The notes: generated from the letters alone by a model not told the origin. DNA of 64,000 bases from Vibrio sp. ED004 (GCF_023206395.1 NZ_CP066149.1:2046001-2110000), one strand, 5' to 3'. Positions 47,505 through 59,354 are shown, counted from the stretch's first letter. Translations and numbers: made by a program.

Positions 47505-49682
47505 ATGACGATCAAAATACTGCCAGCTCGCTTAGCGAACCAAATCGCAGCGGGTGAAGTGGTAGAAAGGCCAGCCTCTGTTGTAAAAGAGCTGGTTGAG
47601 AACAGTTTGGATTCTGGTGCGACACGTATCGATATTGATATCGAGAAGGGGGGCGCCAAGATGATCCGCGTTCGTGACAACGGTAAGGGCATCGTTAAAG
47701 ATGAGCTTGCGTTGGCACTGAGTCGTCATGCTACCTCCAAAATCCATACGCTTGATGACCTAGAGGCAATCGTCAGCCTTGGCTTCCGTGGTGAAGCGCT
47801 GGCGAGTATCAGCTCTGTTGCGCGCTTAACTATGACTTCACGCCCTGCGACTCAAGATCAAGCGTGGGCTGCACACAGTGAAGGCCGAGATATGCAGGTG
47901 AAACTGCAGCCAGCGGCGCATCCCATTGGTACCTCTGTTGAGGTGTTGGACTTGTTCTTCAACACTCCCGCTCGTCGTAAGTTCTTACGCACCGAGAAAA
48001 CCGAATTCACGCATATTGATGAGCTGTTGAAACGTATCGCACTGAGCCGTTTTGATGTGACGATCAACCTTCGTCATAACGGCAAAATGATTCGTCAGTA
48101 TCGTTCGGCAAAAACCGATGTTCAGGCCGAGAAGCGCATCGCTGCAGTGTGTGGTAATGCGTTTGTTCGTCACATGCTCAAGATTGAACTTGAACATCAA
48201 GGGTTAAAACTTCATGGCTGGATCACCACGCCTGAAGGGGCAAGGCAGCAAAGTGATCTGCAATACTGCTATGTGAATGGCCGTATGATGCGTGACAAAT
48301 TGATCAATCACGCGATTCGTCAAAGTTACGAGACCAGCCTGCGTCCAGACCAATTTGCAACGTATGTGTTGTTTATTGAGTTGGACCCACATCAAGTCGA
48401 TGTGAATGTTCACCCTGCTAAACATGAAGTGCGTTTCCATCAAGCGCGCCTTGTGCATGACTTTATTTATCAAGCATTGAGTGATGGCTTAGCACAGAGC
48501 AAGCAAATCGATGCTGCACCTATCAATCAGTCTGCTTTCCACCAATCGGAAGCGTCGAATTATCAACAAGATGGTTCGATGTCTGGCTTAGGTGATAGTG
48601 CGGGCTTCTCTGAGCCAGTAAATAGAACACCAACTAACTCGGATGATTTACAGGTCTCTGATAGGGTGCGACACGCCATTGAGCAAACGCCAGCCTACCC
48701 GAGAAAAGCCGAATCTGAGCAGGTTCATGACAAGCCTCAACACAGCGTTAATGATGGCGGGCGACACTATGCTTCATCAACCAACCCAAGCTCATCAACC
48801 AGTCCAAGTTCATCAATTGGCCGAGGCTCGTCTGCTAGTGAAAGCAGTTTTACAGGCTCTCCTCGCCAAGAGTGGATTGAGTCTCGACCTGCACCGAAGA
48901 AAGAAAAAGAACCACACCAACATCATGCTGAGTCAGCGCCCTCAAAGCGCGAGGTTAAAGCCTATAAAGAGCTTTTAAAAACGCCAGACTTTGATGAGCA
49001 CACTGTGGCTCTCAGCCCTCCTCAAGAGCAGGTGGTACAAGCCGCACCAACAGAAGCTGAGACTGTTCAACAGAAACCAATTAACTCGAAGCCAAGAACA
49101 CCAGTGACAGACTTAGGGAAAGCGGTCTCGATTGTTGAGCGTAAATATCTCGTGATGGGCAACAAGAACGGCTGTGTTTTGGTTTCCTTAGCCAAGGCTG
49201 AATTATTGCGTGTTGTTGGTCAGCTTGATACTCGAGGTGGCGCGTTAAAAAGCCAACCGTTATTGGTTCCGTTATCTATCAAGCTTGGTAGCGAGCTGGT
49301 TGAGGTGGCGAAGGCGCTGAGTCCAACATTGGCATTGCTGGGGATTGAGCTTAAAGCTCGAAACAGTGAAGCTGTGATGGTGATGGGTGTGCCGTCTCCT
49401 TTGAGGCAGCAAAACTTACAAATTCTGATCCCAGATCTGTTATCGTACGCGGCTTCAATAAATGCCCAAAGTGCAGTGAAGCAGTCTAACGACCTGTTGC
49501 CATCCTTGGTTAACTGGATCGGGATTCAAACCGCACAAGTAAAAAGCGACTACACTTTATCTGAAGCGGTTCAATTAGTTGGGGAACTTGAACAACTTTG
49601 GCATGGTCTACTTCCATTAGATGATCCAGAGTTTGTTAATCCTATCGACTTTTCAGCGACTATTGCGGCATTTATGGCTTAG
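47505..49682 (+). CDS. mutL: DNA mismatch repair protein MutL
   Basis: A 725-aa GHKL ATPase linking MutS to MutH in mismatch repair. ATPase motifs: [33 protein letters not shown]. The N-terminal domain runs to about 335. A long Ser/Pro/Gln-rich linker follows (about 335-530), with a local [16 protein letters not shown] run, and the dimerisation domain is about 534-725. The endonuclease motif DQHA is absent, as expected for a MutH-bearing gammaproteobacterium. The linker makes it longer than E. coli MutL (615). Confidence 0.97.
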   Translation: MTIKILPARLANQIAAGEVVERPASVVKELVENSLDSGATRIDIDIEKGGAKMIRVRDNGKGIVKDELALALSRHATSKIHTLDDLEAIVSLGFRGEALASISSVARLTMTSRPATQDQAWAAHSEGRDMQVKLQPAAHPIGTSVEVLDLFFNTPARRKFLRTEKTEFTHIDELLKRIALSRFDVTINLRHNGKMIRQYRSAKTDVQAEKRIAAVCGNAFVRHMLKIELEHQGLKLHGWITTPEGARQQSDLQYCYVNGRMMRDKLINHAIRQSYETSLRPDQFATYVLFIELDPHQVDVNVHPAKHEVRFHQARLVHDFIYQALSDGLAQSKQIDAAPINQSAFHQSEASNYQQDGSMSGLGDSAGFSEPVNRTPTNSDDLQVSDRVRHAIEQTPAYPRKAESEQVHDKPQHSVNDGGRHYASSTNPSSSTSPSSSIGRGSSASESSFTGSPRQEWIESRPAPKKEKEPHQHHAESAPSKREVKAYKELLKTPDFDEHTVALSPPQEQVVQAAPTEAETVQQKPINSKPRTPVTDLGKAVSIVERKYLVMGNKNGCVLVSLAKAELLRVVGQLDTRGGALKSQPLLVPLSIKLGSELVEVAKALSPTLALLGIELKARNSEAVMVMGVPSPLRQQNLQILIPDLLSYAASINAQSAVKQSNDLLPSLVNWIGIQTAQVKSDYTLSEAVQLVGELEQLWHGLLPLDDPEFVNPIDFSATIAAFMA

Positions 49683-49825
49683 TTTACGAGTACATTAAGC
49701 TTATTTACGGCTTAAGCTGTTTGTGATTCAACTTTTGGCGACGACATTCCTTCTTAACAGAATGTCTCGCGACATAAAGCCCTTTGCTATAAAGCGCTAT
49801 AACAGAGAAACAAATACTAAATATC

Positions 49826-50758
49826 ATGACTGAAAAATTACCTTTAGCGTTGTTTTTAATGGGCCCAACGGCATCAGGAAAAACAGATTTAGCTATCCGC
49901 TTACGTCAGAAATACCCAGTAGAGATCATCAGTGTCGATTCGGCATTGATCTACAAAGACATGGATATCGGCACCGCTAAACCGGATGCGGAAGAGCTTG
50001 CGCTCGCGCCTCATCGCTTGATTGATATTCTTGATCCAAGCGAAGCGTACTCTGCGGCAGATTTTCGTCGTGATGCGATCAATGAAATGAATGCAATTGT
50101 AGCGGAAGGCAAAATTCCGCTGCTTGTTGGCGGAACAATGCTTTACTACAAAGCATTGTTGGAAGGTTTATCGCCATTACCCGCAGCGGATCAAGAGATT
50201 CGTAAGCAGATTGAAGCGGAATCTATCGAGCAAGGTTGGCAGGCTCTGCATGATCAATTAAGAGAGATAGATCCCGTATCCGCCGAAAGAATACACCCAA
50301 ATGATCCACAAAGGCTTTCAAGGGCATTGGAAGTTTATCGAATTTCGGGTAAAACATTAACTGAGCTTACTCAAACGAAAGGCGATAGCCTGCCATTTCG
50401 TGTAAAACAATTTGCTATAGCTCCCAAGGAAAGGACTGAACTCCATCGCCGCATTGAGCTGCGTTTCGAGAAGATGATAGAAGCGGGTTTTGAAGACGAA
50501 ATGAAGGCGTTATACGCCAGAGAAGATCTTCACCCTGAGCTACCATCGATCCGATGCGTTGGTTATAGGCAGATGTGGGATTATTTAGACGGGAATTGTG
50601 ATTTAGACGAAGCGGTTTTCCGTGGTGTCTGTGCAACCCGTCAGTTGGCCAAGCGACAGATCACCTGGTTGCGCAGCTGGGATGATTTAACTTGGTTAGA
50701 TAGCGAAAACATTGAACAAGCGTTAGAAACTCTTTCAGATGCAATAGCATCTGATTAG
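49826..50758 (+). CDS. miaA: tRNA dimethylallyltransferase MiaA
   Basis: A 310-aa enzyme adding dimethylallyl to A37 of UNN-decoding tRNAs. P-loop [12 protein letters not shown], the substrate block [18 protein letters not shown] and the [12 protein letters not shown] segment are intact. Followed by hfq as in other gammaproteobacteria. Confidence 0.97.
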   Translation: MTEKLPLALFLMGPTASGKTDLAIRLRQKYPVEIISVDSALIYKDMDIGTAKPDAEELALAPHRLIDILDPSEAYSAADFRRDAINEMNAIVAEGKIPLLVGGTMLYYKALLEGLSPLPAADQEIRKQIEAESIEQGWQALHDQLREIDPVSAERIHPNDPQRLSRALEVYRISGKTLTELTQTKGDSLPFRVKQFAIAPKERTELHRRIELRFEKMIEAGFEDEMKALYAREDLHPELPSIRCVGYRQMWDYLDGNCDLDEAVFRGVCATRQLAKRQITWLRSWDDLTWLDSENIEQALETLSDAIASD

Positions 50759-50768
50759 TATTGCTGTG

Positions 50769-50866
50769 TATAATGTGATCGCTTTTGCGTGAATATACTC
50801 TGGAAAGGATCCGTTATTGAGGCTTTTAAAAAATCACAGCCTTTCAATAACAACGGAGTTTTTTTA
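50769..50866 (+). promoter_or_regulatory. hfq leader: promoter -10 and strong terminator-like hairpin
   Basis: A consensus TATAAT (50769-50774) begins the miaA-hfq gap, with only a weak -35. Then CCGTTATTGAGGCT (50811-50824) pairs with AGCC and TCAATAACAACGG (50838-50856), a long stem followed by AG and T7. Read-through would be needed for miaA-to-hfq co-transcription, or hfq has a later promoter. A short transcript ending here is possible. Confidence 0.5.
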
Positions 50867-50921
50867 TTCATTTAGCTCAGATGCAAAGGCCGCACCTTTT
50901 TGTGCACCACTAGCTAAATAA

Positions 50922-51215
<294 letters not shown>

Positions 51216-51259
51216 TCGTTCAATTGATACAGCTTGCGCTGTAATAAGGAGTTGGTTGC

Positions 51260-52567
51260 TTGTTTGACCGTTATGAATCCGGCGAGCGAGCCGTACTTGT
51301 TCATATCAACTTCACGCAAGAGGGAGAATGGGAAGACCTGAGCGAATGTGAAATGCTGGTCTCCTCAGCGGGGGTAGAAACGCTACAAGTGATTACTGGT
51401 AGCCGACAATCCCCACTCCCTAAATACTACGTTGGAGAAGGTAAAGCCCTAGAAATCGCACAAGCTGTTCAGCTAACCGGTGCTGAAATTGTGATTTTTA
51501 ACCACTCCCTCTCTCCTGCCCAAGAGCGAAACCTCGAGCAATTGTGTAAATGTCGTGTGATTGATCGCACGGGTTTGATCTTAGATATCTTTGCACAACG
51601 TGCACGAACTCACGAAGGTAAGCTACAAGTTGAGCTCGCTCAGCTTCGTCATATCTCTACTCGACTGATTCGTGGTTGGACTCACCTTGAAAGGCAGAAA
51701 GGTGGTATTGGTCTTCGTGGTCCAGGTGAAACTCAACTGGAAACCGATCGACGTTTGTTGCGTGACCGTATAAAGGCAATATTACGCCGTTTAGCGAAAG
51801 TGGCTAAACAGCGTGAACAAGGACGACGTGCTCGTAATCGAGCTGAAATCCCAACAATTTCTTTGGTTGGTTATACCAACGCAGGGAAATCAACACTTTT
51901 CAATCGAATCACTAGTGCAGGTGTTTATGCTGCAGACCAACTGTTTGCAACCCTAGACCCAACACTACGTAAGATTGATTTGGCAGATGTCGGGCCTGCA
52001 ATTCTCGCAGATACCGTAGGTTTTATCCGTCATCTACCACACGACTTGGTCGCTGCGTTCAAGGCTACGTTACAAGAGACGCAGGAAGCTGACATTTTGT
52101 TACATGTTGTTGATGCCAGTGACGACCGCTTTCGTGAGAACATTCAGGCGGTTCATGAAGTATTAGAAGAAATCGATGCTCATGAAGTGCCAACCCTTGT
52201 AGTCATGAACAAGATTGACTGCATGGAAGACCAAAAACCTCGAATTGAAAGAGACGAAGAGGGCGCACCTCGCGCTGTTTGGGTTTCTGCAATGGAAGGA
52301 GAAGGTATTGAACTGCTGTTCGAAGCTTTAACTGAGCGTTTAGCTAGCCAGATGGTTCAATTCCGGTTGTGTATTCCACATCAACATCAGGGCCGTATTC
52401 GCAGCTTATTCTTCGAGATGAAATGTATTCAACAGGAAGAGTATGATGAAAATGGTAACTTGTTGATAGATATCCGAATGCAACAAATAGATTGGTCTAA
52501 ACTTGAAAAAAGAGAAGGGGCGCTCTTAGGTGACTTTATCGTTACCAAAGAGACTGCTACAGTATAA
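51260..52567 (+). CDS. hflX: Ribosome-associated GTPase HflX (TTG start)
   Basis: A 435-aa Obg-like GTPase that rescues stalled or heat-damaged ribosomes. The start is a TTG at 51260 (MFDRYESGERAVLV), with AAGGAG eight bases upstream and no better in-frame ATG near the conserved N terminus. G motifs: GYTNAGKSTLFN, DTVGFIR, MNKIDC. It begins 44 bp after hfq. Confidence 0.95.
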   Translation: MFDRYESGERAVLVHINFTQEGEWEDLSECEMLVSSAGVETLQVITGSRQSPLPKYYVGEGKALEIAQAVQLTGAEIVIFNHSLSPAQERNLEQLCKCRVIDRTGLILDIFAQRARTHEGKLQVELAQLRHISTRLIRGWTHLERQKGGIGLRGPGETQLETDRRLLRDRIKAILRRLAKVAKQREQGRRARNRAEIPTISLVGYTNAGKSTLFNRITSAGVYAADQLFATLDPTLRKIDLADVGPAILADTVGFIRHLPHDLVAAFKATLQETQEADILLHVVDASDDRFRENIQAVHEVLEEIDAHEVPTLVVMNKIDCMEDQKPRIERDEEGAPRAVWVSAMEGEGIELLFEALTERLASQMVQFRLCIPHQHQGRIRSLFFEMKCIQQEEYDENGNLLIDIRMQQIDWSKLEKREGALLGDFIVTKETATV

Positions 52568-52594
52568 CGTCATATCAAATGATGGAGCTTTCTA

Positions 52595-53797
52595 ATGGCG
52601 TGGAATGAGCCTGGAAATAACAACAACGGCGATAATAACGGCCGCGATAATGACCCTTGGGGTAATAAAAATAATCGCGGCGGCCGAGATCAAGGACCGC
52701 CAGATCTAGACGAAGTTTTTAGCAAACTAAGTCAAAAGTTAGGTGGCAAGTTTGGTAAAAAAGGTGGCAACGGTAACGGACCATCTATCGGTGGTGGCGG
52801 TGCAATTGGCTTTGGTGTCATTGCCGTTATCGCGATTGCTGTCTGGTTCTTCGCGGGTTTCTACACCGTTGGCGAAGCAGAAAGAGCAGTAGTACTTCGA
52901 CTGGGTCAGTTCGACCGTATCGAAGAACCTGGTCTTAACTGGCACCCACGCTTCATCGATGAAATCAGTGATGAGCAGCTAGTAAACGTTCAAGCGATTC
53001 GTTCTCTACGTGCGTCAGGCACCATGCTGACTAAAGACGAAAACGTTGTGACCGTTGAAATGGGTGTTCAATACCGTGTTTCTGACCCATACAAGTACTT
53101 GTATCGTGTAACGAATGCGGACGACAGTTTACGCCAAGCGACAGATTCTGCGCTTCGTGCAGTAATTGGTGACTCACTAATGGATAGTATCCTGACAAGT
53201 GGTCGTCAACAGATTCGTCAAAGCACTCAAGAAACGCTAAACCGTATTATCGATAGCTACGATATGGGTATTCTTATTGTTGACGTGAATTTCCAGTCAG
53301 CACGTCCACCTGAGCAAGTTAAAGATGCATTTGATGATGCAATCGCGGCTCGTGAGGATGAAGAGCGTTTCGAACGTGAAGCTGAAGCATACCGAAATGA
53401 CATTCTTCCAAAAGCAACAGGTCGTGCTGAGCGTTTGAAGAAAGAAGCGGTGGGTTACTCAGAGCGCACAGTTAATGGTGCTCTAGGTCAAGTTGCTCAA
53501 TTCGAGAAACTGCTACCTGAATACCAAGCAGCTCCTGAAGTAACACGTAACCGTATGTACCTTGATACAATGGAAAAAGTGTACTCAAGCACATCGAAAG
53601 TCCTGATTGATTCTGAATCAAGCGGTAACTTGCTATACCTACCAATTGATAAGCTAGGCGCACAAGGTGGTTCTCAGTCGGGCACTCGCCCTGCAAAAGC
53701 ATCATCAACTTACGATCAAATTGAGTTAGAAACTCAAGCGGATCCTAAGCCTAGCACTCAAACTCGTTCAGACAGTTCACGCCAAGGGAGATACTAA
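52595..53797 (+). CDS. hflK: FtsH protease modulator HflK
   Basis: A 400-aa SPFH/Band-7 membrane protein that with HflC encloses FtsH. It has a Gly/Asn/Asp-rich N terminus (1-65), one transmembrane helix (about 70-92), the SPFH domain, and a Ser/Thr-rich C-terminal tail. 27 bp after hflX and 2 bp before hflC. Confidence 0.96.
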   Translation: MAWNEPGNNNNGDNNGRDNDPWGNKNNRGGRDQGPPDLDEVFSKLSQKLGGKFGKKGGNGNGPSIGGGGAIGFGVIAVIAIAVWFFAGFYTVGEAERAVVLRLGQFDRIEEPGLNWHPRFIDEISDEQLVNVQAIRSLRASGTMLTKDENVVTVEMGVQYRVSDPYKYLYRVTNADDSLRQATDSALRAVIGDSLMDSILTSGRQQIRQSTQETLNRIIDSYDMGILIVDVNFQSARPPEQVKDAFDDAIAAREDEERFEREAEAYRNDILPKATGRAERLKKEAVGYSERTVNGALGQVAQFEKLLPEYQAAPEVTRNRMYLDTMEKVYSSTSKVLIDSESSGNLLYLPIDKLGAQGGSQSGTRPAKASSTYDQIELETQADPKPSTQTRSDSSRQGRY

Positions 53798-53799
53798 TA

Positions 53800-54777
53800 A
53801 TGCGTAAATTAATGATCCCTGTATTAGTTGTGACAATTGCCCTTCTGTTGATGTCACTGTTTGTGATTCAAGAAGGTGAGCGTGGCATGGTAATTCGTTT
53901 TGGTCGAGTTCTCGATGACAACGGCGTATCACGAATCTATGAACCAGGCCTGCACTTTAAACTGCCAATGTTTGATCGCGTAAAAGTACTTGATGCTCGT
54001 ATTCAAACGATGGATGGTCGCTCTGACCGTTTCGTAACATCAGAGAAAAAAGACGTTCTAATTGATACCTACGCAAAATGGCGTATTGCTGATTTTGGAC
54101 GTTTTTATCTGAGTACCGGTGGCGGTAATATCATGACGGCAGAAGCACTTCTTGAGCGTAAAGTGACAGATGTTCTTCGTTCTGAGATTGGTTCTCGTGA
54201 AATTAAGCAGATCGTATCAGGCCCTCGTAATAAGGACATCCTGCCAGATTCTGCTGATAGCGAAGTTGTTACAACGGTAGCGGCTGCAGAAGCTCTAGAA
54301 GTTGATGGCGAACGCGATAAGATCATGGAAAACGTTCTATCTGGAACGTCAGAAAGTGCGATGGCTGATTTAGGTGTTGAAGTTGTTGATTTCCGAATGA
54401 AGAAGATTAACCTTCCTGACGAAATCAGTGAATCTATCTACCGCCGTATGCGTGCAGAACGTGAATCGGTTGCTCGTAGACACCGTTCTCAAGGTCGTGA
54501 GAAAGCAGAAGTTATCCGTGCTCAAGCTGAGCTAGAAGTAGCGACTGTTCTTGCTGAAGCTGACCGTACTGCTCGAGTGACTCGTGGTGATGCTGACGCA
54601 GAAGCTGCGAAGATCTACTCTGACGCGTACAACAAAGACCCTGAGTTCTTTGGCTTCATGCGTTCACTGCAAGCTTATGAGACATCATTTAGCGATAAGA
54701 GCGACATTCTAGTACTGGATCCGAAGACAGACTTCTTCCAATACATGAATCAAGCAAGCGGTGTTCAAGCAAAATAA
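53800..54777 (+). CDS. hflC: FtsH protease modulator HflC
   Basis: A 325-aa SPFH partner of HflK, with an N-terminal transmembrane segment (about 4-22) and a Band-7 domain with an Ala/Glu/Arg-rich coiled coil (about 215-270). Last gene of the run, closed by a terminator. Confidence 0.96.
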   Translation: MRKLMIPVLVVTIALLLMSLFVIQEGERGMVIRFGRVLDDNGVSRIYEPGLHFKLPMFDRVKVLDARIQTMDGRSDRFVTSEKKDVLIDTYAKWRIADFGRFYLSTGGGNIMTAEALLERKVTDVLRSEIGSREIKQIVSGPRNKDILPDSADSEVVTTVAAAEALEVDGERDKIMENVLSGTSESAMADLGVEVVDFRMKKINLPDEISESIYRRMRAERESVARRHRSQGREKAEVIRAQAELEVATVLAEADRTARVTRGDADAEAAKIYSDAYNKDPEFFGFMRSLQAYETSFSDKSDILVLDPKTDFFQYMNQASGVQAK

Positions 54778-54836
54778 GCTGATTCGTTAGTTGAAAAGCG
54801 AATGCTTAGTTCAAGTAACGAAATACACTAAAATTA

Positions 54837-54866
54837 AAAAGGCTCCCATCATGGGAGCCTTTTTGT
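54837..54866 (+). terminator. Terminator after hflC
   Basis: AAGGCTCCCATCATGGGAGCCTTTTTG: a GGCTCCCAT/ATGGGAGCC stem followed by T5. Confidence 0.9.
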
Positions 54867-54939
54867 TTTCTGGCAGCTGATCATTCACTGTTTTGGAATC
54901 TCAGGGGAGTCGCTCAACAGGGTTGTGCTTTGAGAAAGC

Positions 54940-55128
54940 CTAACGGTAAGTCATGAACGCGATAACCACTCCCGCAACAACAAGGCAGCCACCGATACGG
55001 CGCAGTTGAGTGTCTGGCTGCTCACTGAGTTGAGCGACCATGTTTCTCCAACCATTGGGCGCAATTAAGGGACCAAGCCCTTCGACGATAAGAACAAGCC
55101 CAATAGCGAGCCAAATTGATTGAGACAT
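54940..55128 (-). CDS. DUF2065 (YjeT-like) small membrane protein
   Basis: A 62-aa protein with two transmembrane helices (MSQSIWLAIGLVLIVEGLGP and the C-terminal GGCLVVAGVVIAFM). I start at the ATG at 55128, which has AAGGCAG upstream; the frame from 55179 adds a poor leader. DUF2065 genes sit between hflC and purA in E. coli (yjeT), but there on the same strand; here the gene points the other way. Confidence 0.85.
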   Translation of the reverse strand: MSQSIWLAIGLVLIVEGLGPLIAPNGWRNMVAQLSEQPDTQLRRIGGCLVVAGVVIAFMTYR

Positions 55129-55279
55129 GCTTCTGCCTTTTGTCTGTAAAAACACAATGATATCAGTATCTTTACACATCTTCGTTCGAATATCGCTGGT
55201 TTATTTTTGTACAGCGTTAACGTTTATGAACAAAAAGTGACTGCAAGAAGTGTGATTCAGTGCTAGAATCCATTTTTAA

Positions 55280-56617
<1,338 letters not shown>

Positions 56618-56673
56618 TGCCTGTTGAGTGATTACCACAGCACGTAAAGTGCTTTGATAATTAAATCGTTTCT

Positions 56674-56702
56674 AAAAGCCGACTTTATAAGTCGGCTTTT
56701 TA
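56674..56702 (+). terminator. purA terminator
   Basis: AAAAGCCGACTTTATAAGTCGGCTTTTTA: a perfect stem with a T tail. Confidence 0.9.
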
Positions 56703-56789
56703 ATACCTGCAATTTAGCGTCTAAACGTTAGGTGATGATCTTTTGAACGCCATCTGGCAAAATATTGCCCATTAGCGGCAAGTTTTGTC

Positions 56790-56816
56790 TAAAGCCGTCA
56801 AGGTTATTGCCGATAC
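56790..56816 (+). promoter_or_regulatory. Sigma-28 (FliA) promoter of motX
   Basis: TAAAGCCG (56790-56797), exactly 11 bp, then GCCGATAC (56809-56816). The consensus is TAAAGTTT-N11-GCCGATAA; the core TAAAG and GCCGATA match. It is 100 bp before motX. Confidence 0.75.
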
Positions 56817-56915
56817 AGATATCATGGAAAGTGAAGTTCACCCTGTTTTGGTACGTGTAGACATCGTCTCTCGTCCTCAATAGATAACTTTAGCGACAGA
56901 TAATAGAGTGCAGGT

Positions 56916-57551
56916 ATGAAGCTACGAATTGTAGCAGCTTCATTGATAATGGCGCTGAGCTCACCCTTGAGTCATGCTAATTTGGCTGATGTGGGAGAGC
57001 CTGTTCCAATCTATACAGAAGCTGAACTGATAAAATTAATCGAAAATAATCAACACCTAGAGCGAGTGAAAGCTGATAAGTGCCAGTTAGTCGAAGATAT
57101 CGTTGCTCGTGCAACGCGTATTAGCTTGCCTTCTTATGAGTTTTTATACGGTGATATGCTGGCTTGGGGCGTGTGTGTTCCACAAGATGTAGAGCTTGGT
57201 CTTTACTATATGGAAAACGCAGCACATCAAGGTTTACCAGCGGCGCTTGAGCAGTTAGGACGTTATTATTCTCGTGGCACCTTGGTGCAACAAGACAAAG
57301 AGCGCGCGATTCCGTATCTACGTGAAGCGGCGTCTATGGGCAACTTAAGTGCGAGTATTCACTTAGCTGAACTGCTGTTGCGCGACTATGGCAGCCCGCT
57401 GGATTATGAGGATGCTTACCGTTGGTTATATAACTCGGTAACCGCAGACCAAAGACAGCACAAGCGTATTACTGTGCTTAGAAGTGGTTTAGAACAAAGA
57501 ATGCCAGACAATATTATTGCTCGAGCGAAACGTCGAGACGTGTTCTGGTAA
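56916..57551 (+). CDS. motX: Sodium-driven flagellar motor protein MotX
   Basis: A 211-aa periplasmic protein of the T ring that holds the Na+ stator PomAB around the vibrio polar flagellar motor. It has a signal peptide (about 1-21, ending SHA-N), followed by Sel1-like repeats (ELGLYYMENAAHQGLPAALE, ERAIPYLREAASMGNLSASI, DAYRWLYNSV). Length and position beside purA match V. cholerae motX (VC2601). Cys residues near KADKCQLVEDI and WGVCVPQD may form a disulfide. Confidence 0.92.
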   Translation: MKLRIVAASLIMALSSPLSHANLADVGEPVPIYTEAELIKLIENNQHLERVKADKCQLVEDIVARATRISLPSYEFLYGDMLAWGVCVPQDVELGLYYMENAAHQGLPAALEQLGRYYSRGTLVQQDKERAIPYLREAASMGNLSASIHLAELLLRDYGSPLDYEDAYRWLYNSVTADQRQHKRITVLRSGLEQRMPDNIIARAKRRDVFW

Positions 57552-57625
57552 TTGAGAAGACTATTGAAGGTTGATGATTAACTCCTGCACTCGTTAATCA
57601 TCAATATTAAGATAGTTAGAAATAG

Positions 57626-57661
57626 AAAGGCCTCGTTGGTGAATACCTGCGAGGCCTTTTT
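57626..57661. terminator. Bidirectional terminator between motX and the amidohydrolase gene
   Basis: AAAGGCCTCG (57626-57635) pairs with CGAGGCCTTT (57650-57659), with T5 on the plus strand. Confidence 0.85.
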
Positions 57662-57696
57662 GATTTCAACGGAAAGCCGCTCATTAACTATTGGTG

Positions 57697-59106
57697 TTAT
57701 TGAACCACTTCACCCGACTCAATCACGGTATCACGAACGACTTTAGTGAAATCGAGCGCTTCTTGGCGGATCTTATCTTCGTCTACCGTTAGCATGTCGC
57801 GATCTTGCATGATGATCTTACCATCAACGATCGTGTGACGAACATTACCTGAGTTCGCTGAATACACTAACGCTGAATATGGGTTGTACACTGGCACCAT
57901 GTTCGGAGCCTTGGTATCGATCACTATGATGTCCGCTAGCTTACCTGTTTCAAGAGAACCGATCTTATCTTCCATATGTAGTGCTTTTGCTGCGCCCATG
58001 GTTGCCATGTCGATCACTTTGATCGGCGGCATCGCTGCACGATCTTTGTTTACTAGCTTGTGAACCTTAGCCACTTGGTTGAACTCATCAATCGTGCTCA
58101 GTGTGTTACCTGACATTGGACCATCAGTACCTAAACCGATACGCACGTTCTCGTCATACATCTTAAGTGCTGGCGATACGCCTTTTGCCGATTTGATGTT
58201 GGCACTCATGTTATGAGCCACACCCATATCTGATTTCTTCACAAGTTCGATGTCATGGTCATCAACAAGGATCATGTGTGCACCAACTAAGTTTTTGTTT
58301 AGCGCACCGATGCTGTCCATGTATTGAACTGGAGACAAACCATCTGAGCGTTCTGCTATTTTCTCTTCTTCACGGTGCGACTCGGCAAGGTGAATCATTA
58401 CTGGTACATCAAGCTCTAGTGACAACTTAGAAATCTTCTGCAGGATCTCTGTGGTGTTGGTGTAAGGGGCATGCGGCGCAAATGCTGGCGTGATACGTGG
58501 GTGATCTTTGTATTCTTCAATGAAGTTCAACGCGTATTTGATGCCTTCTTCCGCATTGGCAGCATCGGCAACTGGGAACTTAATTACCGTTTCACCAAGG
58601 ATGGCACGCATACCGATTTTATCGACGGTTTTTGCCACTTCATCCTCGAAGTAGTACATATCGGCATAAGTGGTCACGCCGCCTTTTACCATTTCAACGT
58701 TACCTAGGTTGGCACCAATACGCACCATATCGCGCGAGACCAGCTTCTTCTCTAATGGGAAGATGTATCGGTGTAGGCGGTCTGGCACATCATCGGCCAG
58801 TGAGCGGAAAACTGTCATTGATACATGAGTATGAGTATTGATGAGACCCGGCATCACGATATCACCATCAACGTCTAACACTTGCTTCGCTTGGTACTGC
58901 TTTTCTAATGAAGCATCACCAACGGCAATGATTTTGTTGTCTTTGACGACAACTGTACCGCTCTCATAAACCGTTTTGTCTTGATTCATGGTGAGAACCA
59001 TCGCATCGGTAATCATTAGGTCAGCTTTTTCCATTGCAGAACTTGCGAATGGGAACAGCGCTAGGCTAGCCATAGCTGAAGCCAATAGGGTGCGTTTTAA
59101 TTTCAT
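57697..59106 (-). CDS. Exported amidohydrolase (MtaD/SAH-deaminase-like)
   Basis: A 469-aa metal-dependent hydrolase of the COG0402 type. I start at the ATG at 59106 (MKLKRTLLASAMASLALFPF), which gives a clear signal peptide cleaved near SSA-M, so it should be periplasmic; the 19-residue extension from 59163 would hide it. Metal ligands: the HxH in INTHTHVSM, His in MIHLAESH and MGVAHNMS, and Asp in GLGTDGPMSG. Cytosolic relatives deaminate methylthioadenosine or adenosylhomocysteine; an exported form suggests scavenging of external nucleosides or related ring amines. Substrate uncertain. Confidence 0.85.
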   Translation of the reverse strand: MKLKRTLLASAMASLALFPFASSAMEKADLMITDAMVLTMNQDKTVYESGTVVVKDNKIIAVGDASLEKQYQAKQVLDVDGDIVMPGLINTHTHVSMTVFRSLADDVPDRLHRYIFPLEKKLVSRDMVRIGANLGNVEMVKGGVTTYADMYYFEDEVAKTVDKIGMRAILGETVIKFPVADAANAEEGIKYALNFIEEYKDHPRITPAFAPHAPYTNTTEILQKISKLSLELDVPVMIHLAESHREEEKIAERSDGLSPVQYMDSIGALNKNLVGAHMILVDDHDIELVKKSDMGVAHNMSANIKSAKGVSPALKMYDENVRIGLGTDGPMSGNTLSTIDEFNQVAKVHKLVNKDRAAMPPIKVIDMATMGAAKALHMEDKIGSLETGKLADIIVIDTKAPNMVPVYNPYSALVYSANSGNVRHTIVDGKIIMQDRDMLTVDEDKIRQEALDFTKVVRDTVIESGEVVQ

Positions 59107-59310
59107 ATCAATACTCAGAACAGGAGTTGGTAAAGTGCGTGGATAATAGTGTATTTCATTCATGGCGCAAACGTTTGTTTTATCGTTTGCTTAAAAATCT
59201 GATGATAGTCCGCAGCTATGAAGTGATGTTTCACAAAATGAAGATATGTATCAATCTGAGGTTATTTGAGGGTTTTCTAAAGCATATCTGTAGCTTACCT
59301 CTAGCATCAG

Positions 59311-59327
59311 ATATACTAGGGGTATAT
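59311..59327 (+). promoter_or_regulatory. Palindrome upstream of rnr
   Basis: ATATAC (59311-59316), 5 bp, GTATAT (59322-59327), 28 bp before the rnr ATG and overlapping a TATACT -10-like hexamer. A candidate operator. Confidence 0.4.
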
Positions 59328-59354
59328 ACCTTCCTTGCTTAAGCAGGCCCGCCT

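Noticed and set aside
47505..49682. MutL with endonuclease activity
   Set aside because: The DQHA-x2-E-x4-E motif is absent from the C-terminal domain; the long linker only adds low-complexity sequence.
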